Source: Daucus carota subsp. sativus
Lineage: Eukaryota; Streptophyta; Magnoliopsida; Apiales; Apiaceae
Assembly: GCF_001625215.2 (NCBI RefSeq)
Contig: NC_030386.2
Span: 37,451,296-37,515,295, forward strand
DNA length: 64,000 nt
Direction of reading: 5' to 3'
The notes below the pieces were generated by a model. The model had not been told where the DNA came from and searched no databases. It was given only the letters and a program-made list of their open reading frames with translations. This document shows positions 21,929 to 34,789 of this stretch, piece after piece (position 1 is the first letter of the stretch; each line of letters starts with the position of its first letter). Both the position numbers and the translations under genes were made by a program.

Positions 21929-24900
21929 TTAACACAATTCCTTGGCTGCTGCAATCACAGCTTCCACAGTTAATCCGAATTCTTTATATATCTTATCTGC
22001 TGGTGCACTTGCTCCAAAATGATCTATTCCAATCGCCTTTCCCTTGGATCCCACAATCTTATCCCACCCAAAGGTCGTTCCAGCCTCTATGCTGACCCTA
22101 GCTGATACATCAGCTGGCAGAACACTTTCTTTGTATGCAGCAGATTGTTCGTCAAACAACTCCCAAGATACGAATGATACCACCCGAACTGTCTTTCCGC
22201 TCTTCCTCAGCTCATCAGCTGCTTTTGCAGCGATTTCAAGTTCGGAACCAGTTCCAATTAAGATAATATCAGGCTTGTTACCTGAAGAGTTATCAGTAAT
22301 AATATACCCACCTTTCTCGACTCCTTCAATAGATGTTCCAGGGAGATTGGGAAGCTTTTGACGTGAGAGGGCTAGAACTGAAGGCCTCTTTCTGTTGAGA
22401 ACTGCAACCTTATATGCACCAGCAGTCTCGTTCCCGTCAGCTGGTCGGAGCATCAGGATGTTTGGCATGGCACGGAAACTTGCTATATGCTCTATAGGTT
22501 GATGAGTTGGACCATCCTCTCCAAGCCCGATGGAATCATGAGTCATCACATAGATGACCCCAGCTTCACAGAGTGCAGAAAGCCTCATGGCTGCTCGCAT
22601 ATAGTCCGTGAAAACAAAGAAGGTAGCACAGTAGGGGATGAGGCCAGGACTGTGGAGTGCAATTCCATTACATATAGCACCCATTCCGTGTTCCCTAACG
22701 CCAAATCGTACATTACGTTCCTCGGGGGTGTCCTTTTGAAAGTCGCCGAACATTTTCAGCAGTGTCATGTTGGAAGAAGCAAGGTCTGCACTCCCCCCTA
22801 AAAGTCCAGGAAGAACTTTTGCAAGAGCATTCAGGTTTGCCTGAGAAAGATTACGAGTGGAATCCCCTGGGGTTTCTGGAGTATAAGTCTGAAAAGAATG
22901 ATTTGTCATAAGAAATGTATTTATTGTGATTTAGGATAAATAAAAAACTATGTTAAATACAGTTCATATAGGTATAATTATGTGTACACTGCATAGCAGA
23001 TAGAAATAAATAACCACTCACCGGAAGAGCCTTTTCCCAACCAACTGGAAGTTCACCACTAATAAGAGATTTCAGTTCTTGTGCTTCTTCTTTGTATTTC
23101 TTCTCATAATCTGCAAATTTGGCATGCCATTCAGCTTCCAAAGCAGCACCTTCAGGGGTATGGCGGCTCCAGTGCCTGTCACATGTAAGGGTAGACACGA
23201 GATCTTATTACTATTCTGTAGCCACACAAAATTTAAACTTAAATAAACTATAACGATTATATACTTTTTAACATCCTCTGGCACATGGAATGGCTCGTGT
23301 GGCCACCCAAGGTTCTTCCTTGTTGCATCAACTTCTTTAGCACCCAATGCACTACCATGTACACTATATGAGTTGGCCTTGTTAGGTGACCCAAAACCAA
23401 TTGTGGTCGTGACCTGGATTGAACAAAATATATAAGCGAGGTATATATAATATCCAACAAAGCAAAACTTAGCTTGCAACAAAACTATCGGGTGGATGAA
23501 GAAACCTTAATCAAAGTAGGTTTGTCTGTAACAGCTTTAGCTTCCTCTATAGCAGCACGGATCTCATCATATCCAGTGTTACCATTCTTTACCCATATGA
23601 CATGCCAACCAAGACCTTCAAAGCGCTTATCAACAGATTCAGTGAATGCAATAGCTGTGTCACCGTCAATTGAAATATGGTTGTCATCATAAAATGCAAT
23701 CAGCTTTCCAAGTCCCCAATGACTAGCAAGAGAGCAAGCTTCATTAGAAATTCCTTCCATTTGACAACCATCTCCAAGTATCACGTACCTGAAACAACAA
23801 ATATATAGAGGAACAAAGACAGATTAGCAAACTTTGTTCATTAATCATGTGAGAGCAGAAATACAAAACTAAGAGCCTATCTTTATTATTTAGTAAGCAT
23901 CTTTTATGCTTTTGCAATGTCTGACTACAAGGGTGAACATAAAAGAAGAAAAATAAAAGCTAGCTTCTTACGTGTAGTGATCAACAATTTCGCTGCCAGG
24001 TTTGTTAAATCGTGCAGCCAAATGCTTCTCTGCAAGGGCTAAACCAACTGCATTTGCAACACCCTGGCCAAGGGGACCTACACATAAAATAAAGGAAAAA
24101 AGTAAAAATATGGTTCAGGAAAGATGGAGCAAAAGATGAAGCAACGATGACTAGAGAATAATGTAAGAAAGCAAGGATTATGAGAAAACCAGTAGTGACT
24201 TCAATTCCCGGAGTCTCAAAGTTTTCAGGGTGACCAGGTGTTTTGCTTCCCCACTGCCGGAAACTTTTCAGGTCTTCTTCCTAATAGTTTCAGTCAAAAT
24301 GTAAGTAACAAAATTTAAAGAGAGAATCATACTATCACGATTTAACAACTTGACAGACATTATATATCTTATGACAGTGCTAATTAGATATTGAAACAAA
24401 CACATGAACTTTATTCTTACTCTTATCTAAAAGGAGATTAAGTAACTTTTAAGCATATGTCCAGTTTCAGCTGAACTAAACCAACCACTCTACGGCGTTG
24501 CATTCTTTTTCTATCGATACGTATTTTTTCCTCTCTTAATGTGTAGCTCGTGTTCTCACTAATATTTGTACCAAGTTCCTATTTTGTTTCTACTACGGAC
24601 TAAGTTCACCTAATTGAAGCTTAAAAATAAATAATCTAATTGAAATTAATGTTTTCCATCTAAATTCTCACACCGCCACCTTACAAATAAAGACCATGGG
24701 GAGAAAAATGTGCAACGCGAAAAATCTATGGCGCATATAAAATATCAGCACATGCTGCAAAGACAAGTTACACAACATTGTGCATGCACAAAAAGCTTAT
24801 TAATTATTGAAATATTGAACAATGGTATAGATTCTCTAGCAGAGTAGCTCATCTAAGATCAACAATGTACAGCCAAGAATTCGACTCAATTTTAGTCAAA

Positions 24901-25594
24901 ACCCGAAAATGACATCTGACATGAGACACACAACAGATTTATTTCACTCGAGAACCCGAAACTGTCACCCTGTCTAATTATACAAACTCAGCAACATCCA
25001 ACAAGCATAATCAAAAAAATCAAGAATCACATAGTTGACTAAAAACATAACATACCAAGATTTGAAACATTGAATTTGAACAAGTAACATACAATTCAGT
25101 CAAATGTTGAGATGCATGTATACCTTAACACTGTCATAACCAGCTAAGTGAAGAAGAGCATACTGCAACATACACCCATGTCCAGCCGACAAAACAAACC
25201 TATCCCTGTTAAACCAAAACGGGTTCTTCGGATTATACTTCATGATCTCATCGTACAGTATATGACCCATGGGTGCACAACCCATGGGCAGACCCGGATG
25301 ACCCGAATTCGCCTTCTCCACCGCATCAATCGCCAAGAACCTAATCGTGTTCACTGACTTCTCCACCAACCCCGTTTCCGTCTTCTCCGCCACGTCGACC
25401 GCCGCCGACGCCCGCACTGCGGCGGCGCGTGAGCCCACGCGCCTCGAGCATTTGAGAGAGGTTGCGGAGAGATTGACGGTGGGGAGAGAGATTCGATGGG
25501 GGTGCTGAGAAATGGCTGGGAGAGATCGGGAGAGGGAGAGAGATTGGGAGAGAGTCAACGAGGAGGGAGATGCAGCTGTTGCTGACGATGCCAT
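21929..25594 (-). CDS. TKL1: Transketolase, chloroplastic
   Basis: Seven exons on the minus strand (25594..25124, 24280..24190, 24077..23972, 23788..23506, 23413..23265, 23175..23022, 22888..21929) join in frame to 737 residues. Residues 1 to about 75 are Ser/Ala/Arg-rich and almost free of acids, a plastid transit peptide. Then come [39 protein letters not shown], the thiamine-diphosphate motif [15 protein letters not shown], the pyrimidine-domain [17 protein letters not shown] and a C-terminal domain ending [10 protein letters not shown]. Transketolase moves two-carbon units in the Calvin-Benson cycle and oxidative pentose phosphate pathway, feeding erythrose-4-phosphate to the shikimate pathway. 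MASS at 25594 is chosen over the upstream in-frame ATG at 25618 because it begins a typical transit peptide. The symbol follows the family; paralogue number is unknown. Confidence 0.96.
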
Positions 25595-25661
25595 TGCTCT
25601 GGAGAAGTCGTAGATCACTCAGCTCTTCTGTGTGTGTAAAATATTTGTGAGTGTGTGCGTT

Positions 25662-25669
25662 TTTATATA
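25662..25669 (-). promoter_or_regulatory. TATA box of the transketolase gene
   Basis: Minus-strand TATATAAA about 70 bp upstream of the ATG at 25594, implying a short leader of roughly 35-45 nt. Confidence 0.65.
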
Positions 25670-26958
25670 GTAGCGCACGATTGTGGAGAACTGAAATGTT
25701 TCAGCGGTCAAAACTAGGTGGAGGCGCAGTCTGGCCGTTGAGATGGGGAGACGAGATGATCGGGGCCGTTGAATTTTGTTGTTTATAAATAGTTTATGTT
25801 GTGGGACTCTCCTTGATATCTCCGTCTTTGTAAATAGAATTTATTGAATTATTAAATCGAAAATATATTATTTATGCTAACAATAATTAAAATCAAAATA
25901 TTTTATTTATCGTAAAATATTAGTTTATTCTATGAATTTAACATGGCTGTAGGGTAATATGAAGAATGGTTGTTAGATTATTGAATAATTAAATTAATAT
26001 TGAGAAAATAATGAAGTAGTACAATAAAGGTCTTTATTTGTAAAATAAGATTATCGTGGCCATTCAAAGGCATAAAGGTCAAGGAAGTTGGGATCTGACC
26101 AATTATGTAGTTTTGGGACTTTTGGCCCCTCACGCAGTCACACACCATATTGTTATTATAATAAAATATTTTAATTATTTTTATTTCTGGCAGCAAATTA
26201 GCAATAGTTTAAATTATAATAAAAGTAATAATGTTTGAACTTTACATGAGTCAAATAATGTTTGAACATTAATTTAATTTGGTGAAGATATTGGACAAAC
26301 ATGCAGATTCAGAATAAATTGTGTTTCAGTAATCCGAATTATTGCTGGATATATTCAAAATAAATAATATTTTTTTAAAGTTAATGCTAATTTGATTTCT
26401 TTTGACAATTTCTAGAATGGTGTTTAGCATTCTTCATATGTGTGCCTTTGTCAAAAATTTATGAAACTTGTTTCCCACAGGCCACAGCTATGGCTATACA
26501 TTTCTGGCTTACTAGTTGGGCTTACTCCCATCTTCTATTTTGGGCCTTTTCTTCATATGTGTGCGGTTTTCTGGCCTAGAAAACAGCACTAAACTGATTA
26601 GTCGTTAGACCTAGATTTGGGCCTGTTTTCCTTCCCAAATCGGGTTCGACCGTTTGAACTTTGACCCTATCTGACCAGAGCTAGAATTAGATTCCCAGAT
26701 TGCAACTCAAACCAACTGAATCCAGCAAACACAGTCAAGTGAGACAGACGGTGGGGCCAGCTGTCGTGGTCCAACGCTCACCTCAAAGCTCCACCGCTAA
26801 CCTCCACCACAACTTCAAACGCTCCGCTTTCAAAATGTTAATTCAATCCATCCATCCTTCCGCTGCTAAAAAATTTACCCCAGGACCTATAAGAAAAAAC
26901 TCGAATTTAATTCGATAACAAAAAACTCGACTCGATTCGTTTACGGCCTCGTAATACA
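25670..26958. other. Divergent promoter region between transketolase and photolyase-hydrolase genes
   Basis: About 1.3 kb between two head-to-head genes that both encode proteins with plastid-type N-termini. The middle is AT-rich. No additional gene or element was recognised. Confidence 0.5.
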
Positions 26959-29900
26959 ATGGCAACGACTTTCCTGCCACTCTCTTTCAACAAGCCCTCC
27001 CTTTCCTTCCTCAGAACTCCACCACTTCTATTTTCCTCTTCAACTGTACGGACCTCCGTTTCAGTTTCCTGTTCCGTCAATCACGCCGGTGCTGACAACG
27101 AAAGCACCGCAGTTGTATGGTACAAACAAGACCTCCGCATCGACGATCATCCCGGCCTCGTCTCCGCTTCGCGTCACCGGAATTTAATTCCTCTCTACGT
27201 GTTTGATCACCGCGTTCTTTCTCGTAACCTATTCTATTTTTCCCTCCTTTTTCTGTTACAGTATTTATGAAACAATTGTTCTGCACTTTTCAAAATGTCG
27301 CGTTTGAATGATTGTTATGCAGTCTCTTAGAACTCGCGTAATGTATGTAATGTATGGACTAATTGTTGTGGCGCGGGGATGTGTGGTCGAGTTGATGATT
27401 TACTACTTACAGTTTAATGATTAGCTTTTAGCCGTAACATAGTCATTCTTAGAGCCTAGAGGCATTGCAGGACAACGAATTCAAGCATTGTAGGATTGGT
27501 TCTTACATTTTGATATTATTAAGGTTAACCACAATCAGCTACCTAAGCTAGTTCATTATTTGAATGATGACCTAGGGTACACACGAAGTGATTTATTTAG
27601 GCCATTCATTGGGAATTATATCTACTGGGTCATTAAAGGATTATTTTACTGATTACTTTGTTCATGTAGATGATTAGGTTGAGCTAGGCATTCTAAAACG
27701 GTGGTGCCTTTTCTGTTATAGCTAATATGTTGATATGTGAAATTCGACCTTGATTATTTTCTTTATTAATACAGGGTATTCTGAAGAAATGTTTGAACTG
27801 CTAGTCTTTGCTGTGAAGGATTTAAAAAAGTCATTGAGGGATCAGGGATCTGATCTGATGATAAGGATCGGGAGTGCTGAAAATGTCATACAAGAACTTG
27901 TAAAAGAGGTTGTTTATAGTTTGCTTAGTCTGCTATTTATTGTCAAGGAACTGAAGGAGCTTCAAGCACTCATTAACTCAGTTTGTTCGAGGAGTGGAAC
28001 AGGTTAAGGCCACCCATATATTCACAGAAGAAGAGGTAGAATATGAGTGGGCAAGATTGATGGAGACTGTCAAAGAGAACCTAGCAGCATTGTCTGTCGA
28101 AGAGGGTAGCCCAAATTTTTTAACGTGGTCTACTCCTTTTTATGATATTAAGGTCATATGCTTCTAATTTTTTCTTATAATCTTTATATAGCCCTATCAA
28201 TTTCATAAAGTTTACGTTTCTAATTTCTTTTTCCACTCTAGAATGTAGGGGATCTGCCAATTTCACACCAAGACTTTGAGAAATTAAAATTGCCAGTACT
28301 TTCTCCTCTCTTGCCCCCTAAATTACCTGAGGTTAAGATGAATATATGCTGGGGTAAGTTCATTTAGTGTATTTCTGTTTAAAATGTTTAGTTTCTTTTA
28401 ATTTTTGACACATGATGGTGATTTGGAGTTCTGGACATGGGCCAGTGATAACTGCTTTATGAATCAGGTACATTGCCAACATTAGAAGATTTGGAAAGTT
28501 TTAAGAATGAGCTTGTGAACAAACCAGAAGATGAATTTATGTCGATTAAGAAAACTTCAGCTGAAGATATATTAAGGAAAGCTGAGGCTCTTTCAAATAA
28601 TCAAATTAAAGATTCGTTGAGTAGTTCTTACAAGCAAGATAATCGCAGGAAACGAAGAAATTCTGTATTTTTAACACAAGGGAGTTCAGTAGGAGGTGGA
28701 ACTGCTGATGTACTGAATGCATTGGCTGCATATTTGAGATACTTGGAGGGTACCATACGAGATGACTGGCAGGAGTATGTGTTGCCTTAAAAAGTGGAAT
28801 CACTTTTTTTTTCTTTTTCTTTTTTTATAATATAATTTATATAAACTTATCCAATCCTGTCACCTACTACATAGATTCTGAAGTCATTACATCAAATGCT
28901 TAATCCTCATTGACCATGTTCAACATATAATATGTCCGGGGGAAGGTTAAAATTATTTCCACTAGAACTTGTGCGTTATTTTGCATAGTTACGTTGATAC
29001 CCCTCTCCTCTCTGTAACAATTGGTCGAGGTTCAAGCCTCATTGATGGAGTGGGTATGTGAGTACTTGAAACTGTAATTGATCATTACCAAGAAAACGAA
29101 CAAACATCTATATACATACATAATTATAAAAGATCTTTAACTAATTGTTCATTTAATATGAACCAAAGAACCAATTTCTTAGCTTGATGATATGGCTATG
29201 AATCTCCATGAAACATTGTCTTCTTAATTGCAGTATTTTATATTTTAGAAGCATGTGTGACATCTGCATTGCTGTAGTATACACATGAACTGATGATCTA
29301 GTCATTGCTCACAGTAAGTAGTTATATGGTCTACCTCCTTGGCTCAGTAAGTATTTGTTGCTAGATAAGTTAGATTTTATGATTCATATCCTCATTACTA
29401 TTTATTTTTATTTTGTACTATTAGCTTTTAAATTATCCTGAGAGCTTCAAAAACTTATTTTTCAACTGCAGAGTACATGAAAAGTTGCGTGAAGCTGAAA
29501 TCCGGGAAGGGGCTTCATTTGATGTTCTTTTTGGGTCTGCCCTTTGCCTTGGAATCATTTCCAGACGGAGAGTTTATTTTGAATCCATCAAATACGAGAA
29601 AGAACGAAATGCTGGGTTCCTGTCACCCTTTGGATACTCAGCCGCGACTGTTGCAGCAGCAGTTGACAGTGTTTGTTCAAAGGAGGTACTGGTCCTATAT
29701 ATTGTGCGTTGAAGTGTCACTTTTGATTTGATAGATCAGGTTGAACTTTATGTTTCAAATAATTACTTGACAAACTTGAATTTTTGTCTGGTCTTTGCCT
29801 CAGTGGTATTGGCTAGTGGCTCTAAGAAGCAGACTGATTAACAAAGGAAATCACAATATTAGGATCTGGAGATGGAATGGTTATCTAATTCAGGCGAGCA

Positions 29901-31322
29901 AAGTTCTATTTAATTTCTTTAATGTGTTAATATCAATCTGTTATTTGATAGTTGTTAAAATACTGAGTTAAACCTAAATTTATTGTCACAGTATACTGTA
30001 GCCGGGCATAAAGGTCCTGCAATTCTTCTTGTGCATGGTTTTGGTGCTTTTTGGGAGCATTACCGTGACAATGTAACCAGTATAGCTGGCGACAAAAACC
30101 GGGTTTGGGCAATTACCCTTCTGGGTTTTGGCAGATCAGAAAAACCAAATGTTGTATACACTGAACTGATGTGGGCCGAATTGGTAAGAGATTTTATAGT
30201 TGAAGTTGTTGGGGAACAAGTGCATCTTGTTGGAAACTCGCTTGGGGGTATGTGCAGCTGACTTTGTCTACATCATCCTCATGTTTAATAGGTTGTTGTC
30301 GGTCATTTCAAGAGTTCTTTTATCACCTGAAAAGTCATTATTGTTTTACAGGCTATTTTGTTGCTATTATAGCTGGTCTATGGCCTGCATTAGTGAAGTC
30401 AGTTATTCTTTTAAACAGTGCCGGCTTTGTCATTCCTGGGTTTTCTTCTATGACTTCTTCCAAAGTAAGATGACTTCCCTCTATTTCTGTATTCCATTGT
30501 CAACTATCCATTTTCTTTTCATAATCACTGGCATCTATCCATAAATTTTAGTTGCTGGTAGAAAAGGCCTATCTTGTCATCTTATTTCCTGCATTTTGTG
30601 CTTTTTTGTTTCACAAGAGGCATGTAAACCTGAGTATGAACGTCATTTACATGGACTAAGATGCCGTGCAATAAGTTTTGGTAACAAGAATTATTAACAG
30701 TAAAAGGTTATATTAGTGAATATTATAAACAATCGTCTGCACCCCTGAATTTCTGTAAATTTAAGAATATAAACGCCTTAAGGGGTTATCTCTGTACCTG
30801 TAAAATAGCTGGAAATAAGCCATCCCTACAAGGTTACAAATCTATTTTTCATTACTATTTACTGTGAACTAATTACCTACATGAAAATAATTGACATATG
30901 TTGTTAATGATATATGATCCATTTAATGGCTTCTCCCAACAGCTTTAAGGGTTTTGGGAGAGAGTCTCTAAAAAGGTATCAAGCTCAACTTTGAACATCT
31001 GTATGGCTATACTTTAATATTCTCAAATGTATGGACACCTTGGTTTGTTGCGCCTTGACGAGCTTGTGATTTATTGTTTCCTGGTGATTGTGCCCCCTTA
31101 GTAGGATTGTTTTGCTGATCTACTCGTCCATCTGAGGGGAAGTGTAAGTAGGATATGATTTACTTTCTTTAAGGCGGAGCTATCGATCTTCATTGTCTTC
31201 TCCCTGCACCCTCAATCCCCTGTTTCCTTGTAATTAAAGTAGCAATATATAGAGGTGTGTGTGTGTATACTTACACACACACATACATACATACACACAT
31301 ACATACATACATACATATATAT

Positions 31323-31402
<80 letters not shown>

Positions 31403-32620
31403 TTTTCAGGGCTAGTATCGCTTCCTTTATAGACTTCATGCGTGTTTCTGTGTGTGTAGTGGATTTTTCCTGGTTCAGATAATAAGGTCTGAGCGCTTCA
31501 TCTCATTTGTATAGAATGATATCTCTGTGACTGTGTATTTTTGTATGAGCTTCTTACAACCTTGAAGCTCTATAAATGGTTGCTTTGTTAGGAAAGACAA
31601 GTTTCTGGGGCTGTATGGTTGGGTGCCAGAGTTCTGCTTCTCTACCTGAGGTCAAGTATCCGCAGTATAGTGAAGAAATGCTACCCAAATGTAAGTACAT
31701 CAACAACTTTATTAGGTTGCTAATTTTGAATCATGTATTTACAACTTAAGCTGTGCAGAACCCGGATCGTGCTGATGATTGGCTTATTAACGAAATGACT
31801 ACAGCTGTATCCTTATGGTTGCGATAAAAGTTGTGTGTCAAACTCTACAAACCTCCTTCCAGTTTAGTTGCTATTTCCGTGAAAGTACAATAAAGTTGTT
31901 TATGAATGAATACAACCAATTACTCCCTTATTTTTCGATGTATCTGATTCTTCCATGAATTTGGTATTATGATTTATATGCCAAAAAGTTTGAAGCATTG
32001 GCCTTCCTAACTTAAGTTTCTTTGTGAGCAGACCTTGTGCTGGTGGATAAGTGAACAAATAATTTCAATATCTGGTTGTGCTTGCTAAGCATGTAAAGTG
32101 TGTTTTTCCTTGACAAACATTACAGTCATATGATCCTGGTGTGGTCAGGGTCCTAGAAAGCATCTTCAGCTTTGATCTATCAATTCCTTTGAACTATCTT
32201 TTGAAAGGAATGGAGAAAAGAGTCCTTGTTATACAGGTGAGATCTCTGCAAACAAGATCACATTGACTTAAGTTTTTTTAATATATTCCAGTAACTGCTG
32301 ATTACTGCAACAGGGAATGAATGATCCAATTTCGGACTCCAAATCATTTTTAGCTATGCTTACAGAACAGTGCAGAGGAATAACAACCAAAGAAATAGAT
32401 GCTGGTAATTACAAAGAAATAGTACTTTGTCATGGTATATATCGTCTCTCAATACTAAGTTTATCCCAGTATCTATTTGTAATTCTTTGTCTTTGTTTTA
32501 GGGCACTGCCCACACGATGAGCAGCCAGGAGAGGTTAATTCTATTATCCTGGAATGGGTTGTTAAAATTGAAGATGATAGTTATTCTACTCAGGTACAAC
32601 TTGAATTCACGAACAACTGA
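26959..32620 (+). CDS. Photolyase-like N-terminal domain fused to an alpha/beta hydrolase
   Basis: Fourteen exons: 26959..27223, 27775..27908, 28003..28152, 28242..28353, 28468..28774, 29472..29685, 29804..29893, 29992..30247, 30352..30464, 31592..31690, 31759..31806, 32126..32236, 32314..32404, 32502..32620. They join in frame to 702 residues. Residues 1 to about 40 are Ser/Pro-rich (probable plastid targeting). The next part is the photolyase/cryptochrome antenna-binding fold: [42 protein letters not shown]. The FAD-binding catalytic half of a photolyase is not recognisable. From about residue 425 an alpha/beta hydrolase follows: [20 protein letters not shown] (oxyanion HGFG), nucleophile elbow GNSLGG, late GMNDP and [12 protein letters not shown] with the probable catalytic Asp and His. 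The architecture matches Arabidopsis At4g25290; function unknown. Intron 7 uses a GC donor (CAG|GCGAGC). A later splice at 32612 could change the last few residues. Confidence 0.88.
31250..31407. repeat. Compound microsatellite in intron 10 of the photolyase-hydrolase gene
   Basis: (TG)n, then (CA)n/(CATA)n blocks, then about 30 TA units, then a run of T. Frames read across it (Tyr-Ile or His-Thr repeats) are artefacts. Confidence 0.95.
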
Positions 32621-34198
32621 ACCATGGGGACCTTCTGCAACCCCAGGATATGATGAAGTGAGATTCTTGGTCTCTCTCAATATCTCTCTTGATTTGATTA
32701 AGTACAAGGAAAACACAATGAAGAGGTAAATATTGTTAATATATTGAATAGGCATCTAACCTTGAGAGTCTGTTCAACTTGGAGAGACTCAATCTCACGT
32801 AATTGTTGATAAACTTGTAATCATTTTGTCGAGCAGTTTATAGTAGGAATATATATGACGTGTAAATTCTGATATATGATCAATTAAATCTCTTGTGGTA
32901 CCAAAACGAAGTTTTAACTTTTTAGGTTCCTGGAGCAGCCAGCTGTTTGGTTTATGTGACTTGGTTATATCTCAGTTGCGTGAGTACTAATTAGATGTAA
33001 TTTATGGTATATGATACGAGAAAAGGAAAAATAATCTTTCCAAGCGAGCTTCCGTACAAAAGGTGTATGCTCACATTATGAATTTATAGGGTACTATGTT
33101 TTAGTACGAACGGTAAGTTAACTTATTTTCATACTTACGTCTGACATTAGAGAAAATGGGTTGTTTGGCTCTACGTTTTGGTTTATTCAGGAATTGGGTC
33201 TGGGGTCAGAATAAAAGAGGTAGAGAGAAGATGATTTAGGATGCATGTCCCATGTATTCATACAATCTTGATCTGCAGAAAAGAGGCTATCATTTATGTA
33301 ACATCAATTACAAGTCAATAGCAGGAGAAGCGAGACAGTGTTATGACTGTTAATCAAAATTGAAGAAATCGATCTGGGTTAGTAGAGAACTAAGGATTTG
33401 AGATTGCAGGGAAGGGAATATAATGGGAATTATTAGAATAAGTTACAGGACTAAACAATGTTGCAGCGTTTAGTTAAGTTTGTAGGACAGCATGTTTAGT
33501 ATTAATGTTATAACTGTCATGTTTGCTAGCAGTGTTGGTGGCCGACGCTTCACAGTATCCCTAACTGCCTTAAAACATTAGAAAAATTATCTCAGACTTT
33601 ATTTTTAAGGAACCACTATGAAGGCCTTGTTTCAATTTTTTAATAAAAAATTTATCTCTCCTTTTTTACACTTCTGTCTCCTCTCTTCATTCTGCTTCCC
33701 TCCGATTGTAATTCAAATATATTATTATATTAGTAATTAAGAATCAGAATAAAATGTTGTTGGTTGATATTTTATGTAATTGTAAGCTACTCTGTAAAAC
33801 ATAGAACCATTCCGATGATGAGATAATGATCTTTCTTATTACAATCTGATAGGTTATCTAGTCTGGGTTGGGAATCCGACGGTTTAGCAATGCAGAAAGC
33901 CCTCGTCGAGTCGAGCCTTTAGTTGCATAGAAGGAAAGAATAATGATTGTAGCCACTGTAATTCTGGCTTACTCTGTAAGGTGCAGAATATAACATTCCG
34001 TGGGACTGGTGCATTCTTAACCTTGTATAGTTATGGTTTTGTGCCAGACCACGCAATGCACGTCTCCCTCAACTTAAAGCTCTGGCCATATCTGTGGCCC
34101 CTCTAACATGTGATATGCTTTCAATCTTCGTATGCTGTATATATGTATATACTTCTCTAATCTTTCACCTTCATCTCTCATTAGCAACTGCTGCCGAC
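32621..34198. other. Spacer upstream of the first PMEI gene
   Basis: The photolyase-hydrolase 3' flank, then AT-rich sequence, then the PMEI promoter: a TATATATGTATATA stretch at 34138..34151, about 50-60 bp before the ATG. The segment 34000..34128 has a partner copy at 35426..35560. Confidence 0.55.
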
Positions 34199-34789
34199 AT
34201 GACCAGATCGTACTACCTCGTCCCCTTCTTTCTCCTCCTCGCCTTCTATTCTGAGGCAGCTTCCTCTCCTATACCAGCTAACATTGGCTTCATCAAGTCC
34301 TCATGCAACGCTACAGCTTATCCTGACCTGTGCATTAGTTCGCTCTCCCTCTATGCCACAACCATTCAAAACAGTCCGCACCAAATGGCCGTGATGGCCT
34401 TGGAGGTGAGTCTGAACCGGACCAAGTTAGCTCAAACCTTCATGCATCTGCTCACCAAGTTCAAGGGTCTTACAGCTAAACAACAAGAGGCTATCGCGGA
34501 TTGCAAAGACGAGGTCGAAGATAGCTTGGATCGGGTGAACAGGTCCTCCATAGAGATGAAGAGTCTAGGTCAGGCCGGTGGTCAGGAGTTCATTTGGCAC
34601 ATGAGCAATGTCGAGACATGGATCAGTGCTGCCCTCACCGATGATACTACTTGTATGGATGGGTTTTCGGATCTGGCTACAGAGGGAAAAATAAAGGAAT
34701 CAGTTAGGGCACAAATAACTAGTGTTGCGCATTATACCAGCAATGCTCTGGCCTTGATCAATAGTTTTGCTGCAATGCAGAAGCACTAA
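34199..34789 (+). CDS. Plant invertase/pectin methylesterase inhibitor (PMEI-type)
   Basis: Intronless, 196 residues. A signal peptide (SYYLVPFFLLLAFYSEA) precedes the inhibitor domain. The four conserved cysteines are visible: SSCNATAYPDLC (first disulfide pair), ADCKDEVEDSLD and DDTTCMDGF (second pair). The rest is a four-helix bundle ending NALALINSF. Such proteins are secreted and block either pectin methylesterase or acid invertase; sequence alone does not separate these well. ATG 34199 is chosen because it starts a clean signal peptide; the longer frame upstream begins at a GTG and reads through promoter sequence. The protein has N-glycosylation sequons (NAT, NRT, NRS). It is related to, but clearly diverged from, the inhibitor gene on the other strand at 36945. 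Confidence 0.93.
   Translation: MTRSYYLVPFFLLLAFYSEAASSPIPANIGFIKSSCNATAYPDLCISSLSLYATTIQNSPHQMAVMALEVSLNRTKLAQTFMHLLTKFKGLTAKQQEAIADCKDEVEDSLDRVNRSSIEMKSLGQAGGQEFIWHMSNVETWISAALTDDTTCMDGFSDLATEGKIKESVRAQITSVAHYTSNALALINSFAAMQKH

Noticed and set aside
28985-29060. Possible tRNA-derived SINE from a B-box-like GGTTCAAGCCT at 29029
   Set aside because: No A box at the right distance, no tail and no flanking duplication.
31212-31482. Tyr-Ile and His-Thr repeat frames on both strands
   Set aside because: Simple microsatellite in an intron.
34094-34198. Upstream extension of the PMEI frame
   Set aside because: Begins at a GTG codon and runs through the TATA region. The ATG at 34199 gives a proper signal peptide.
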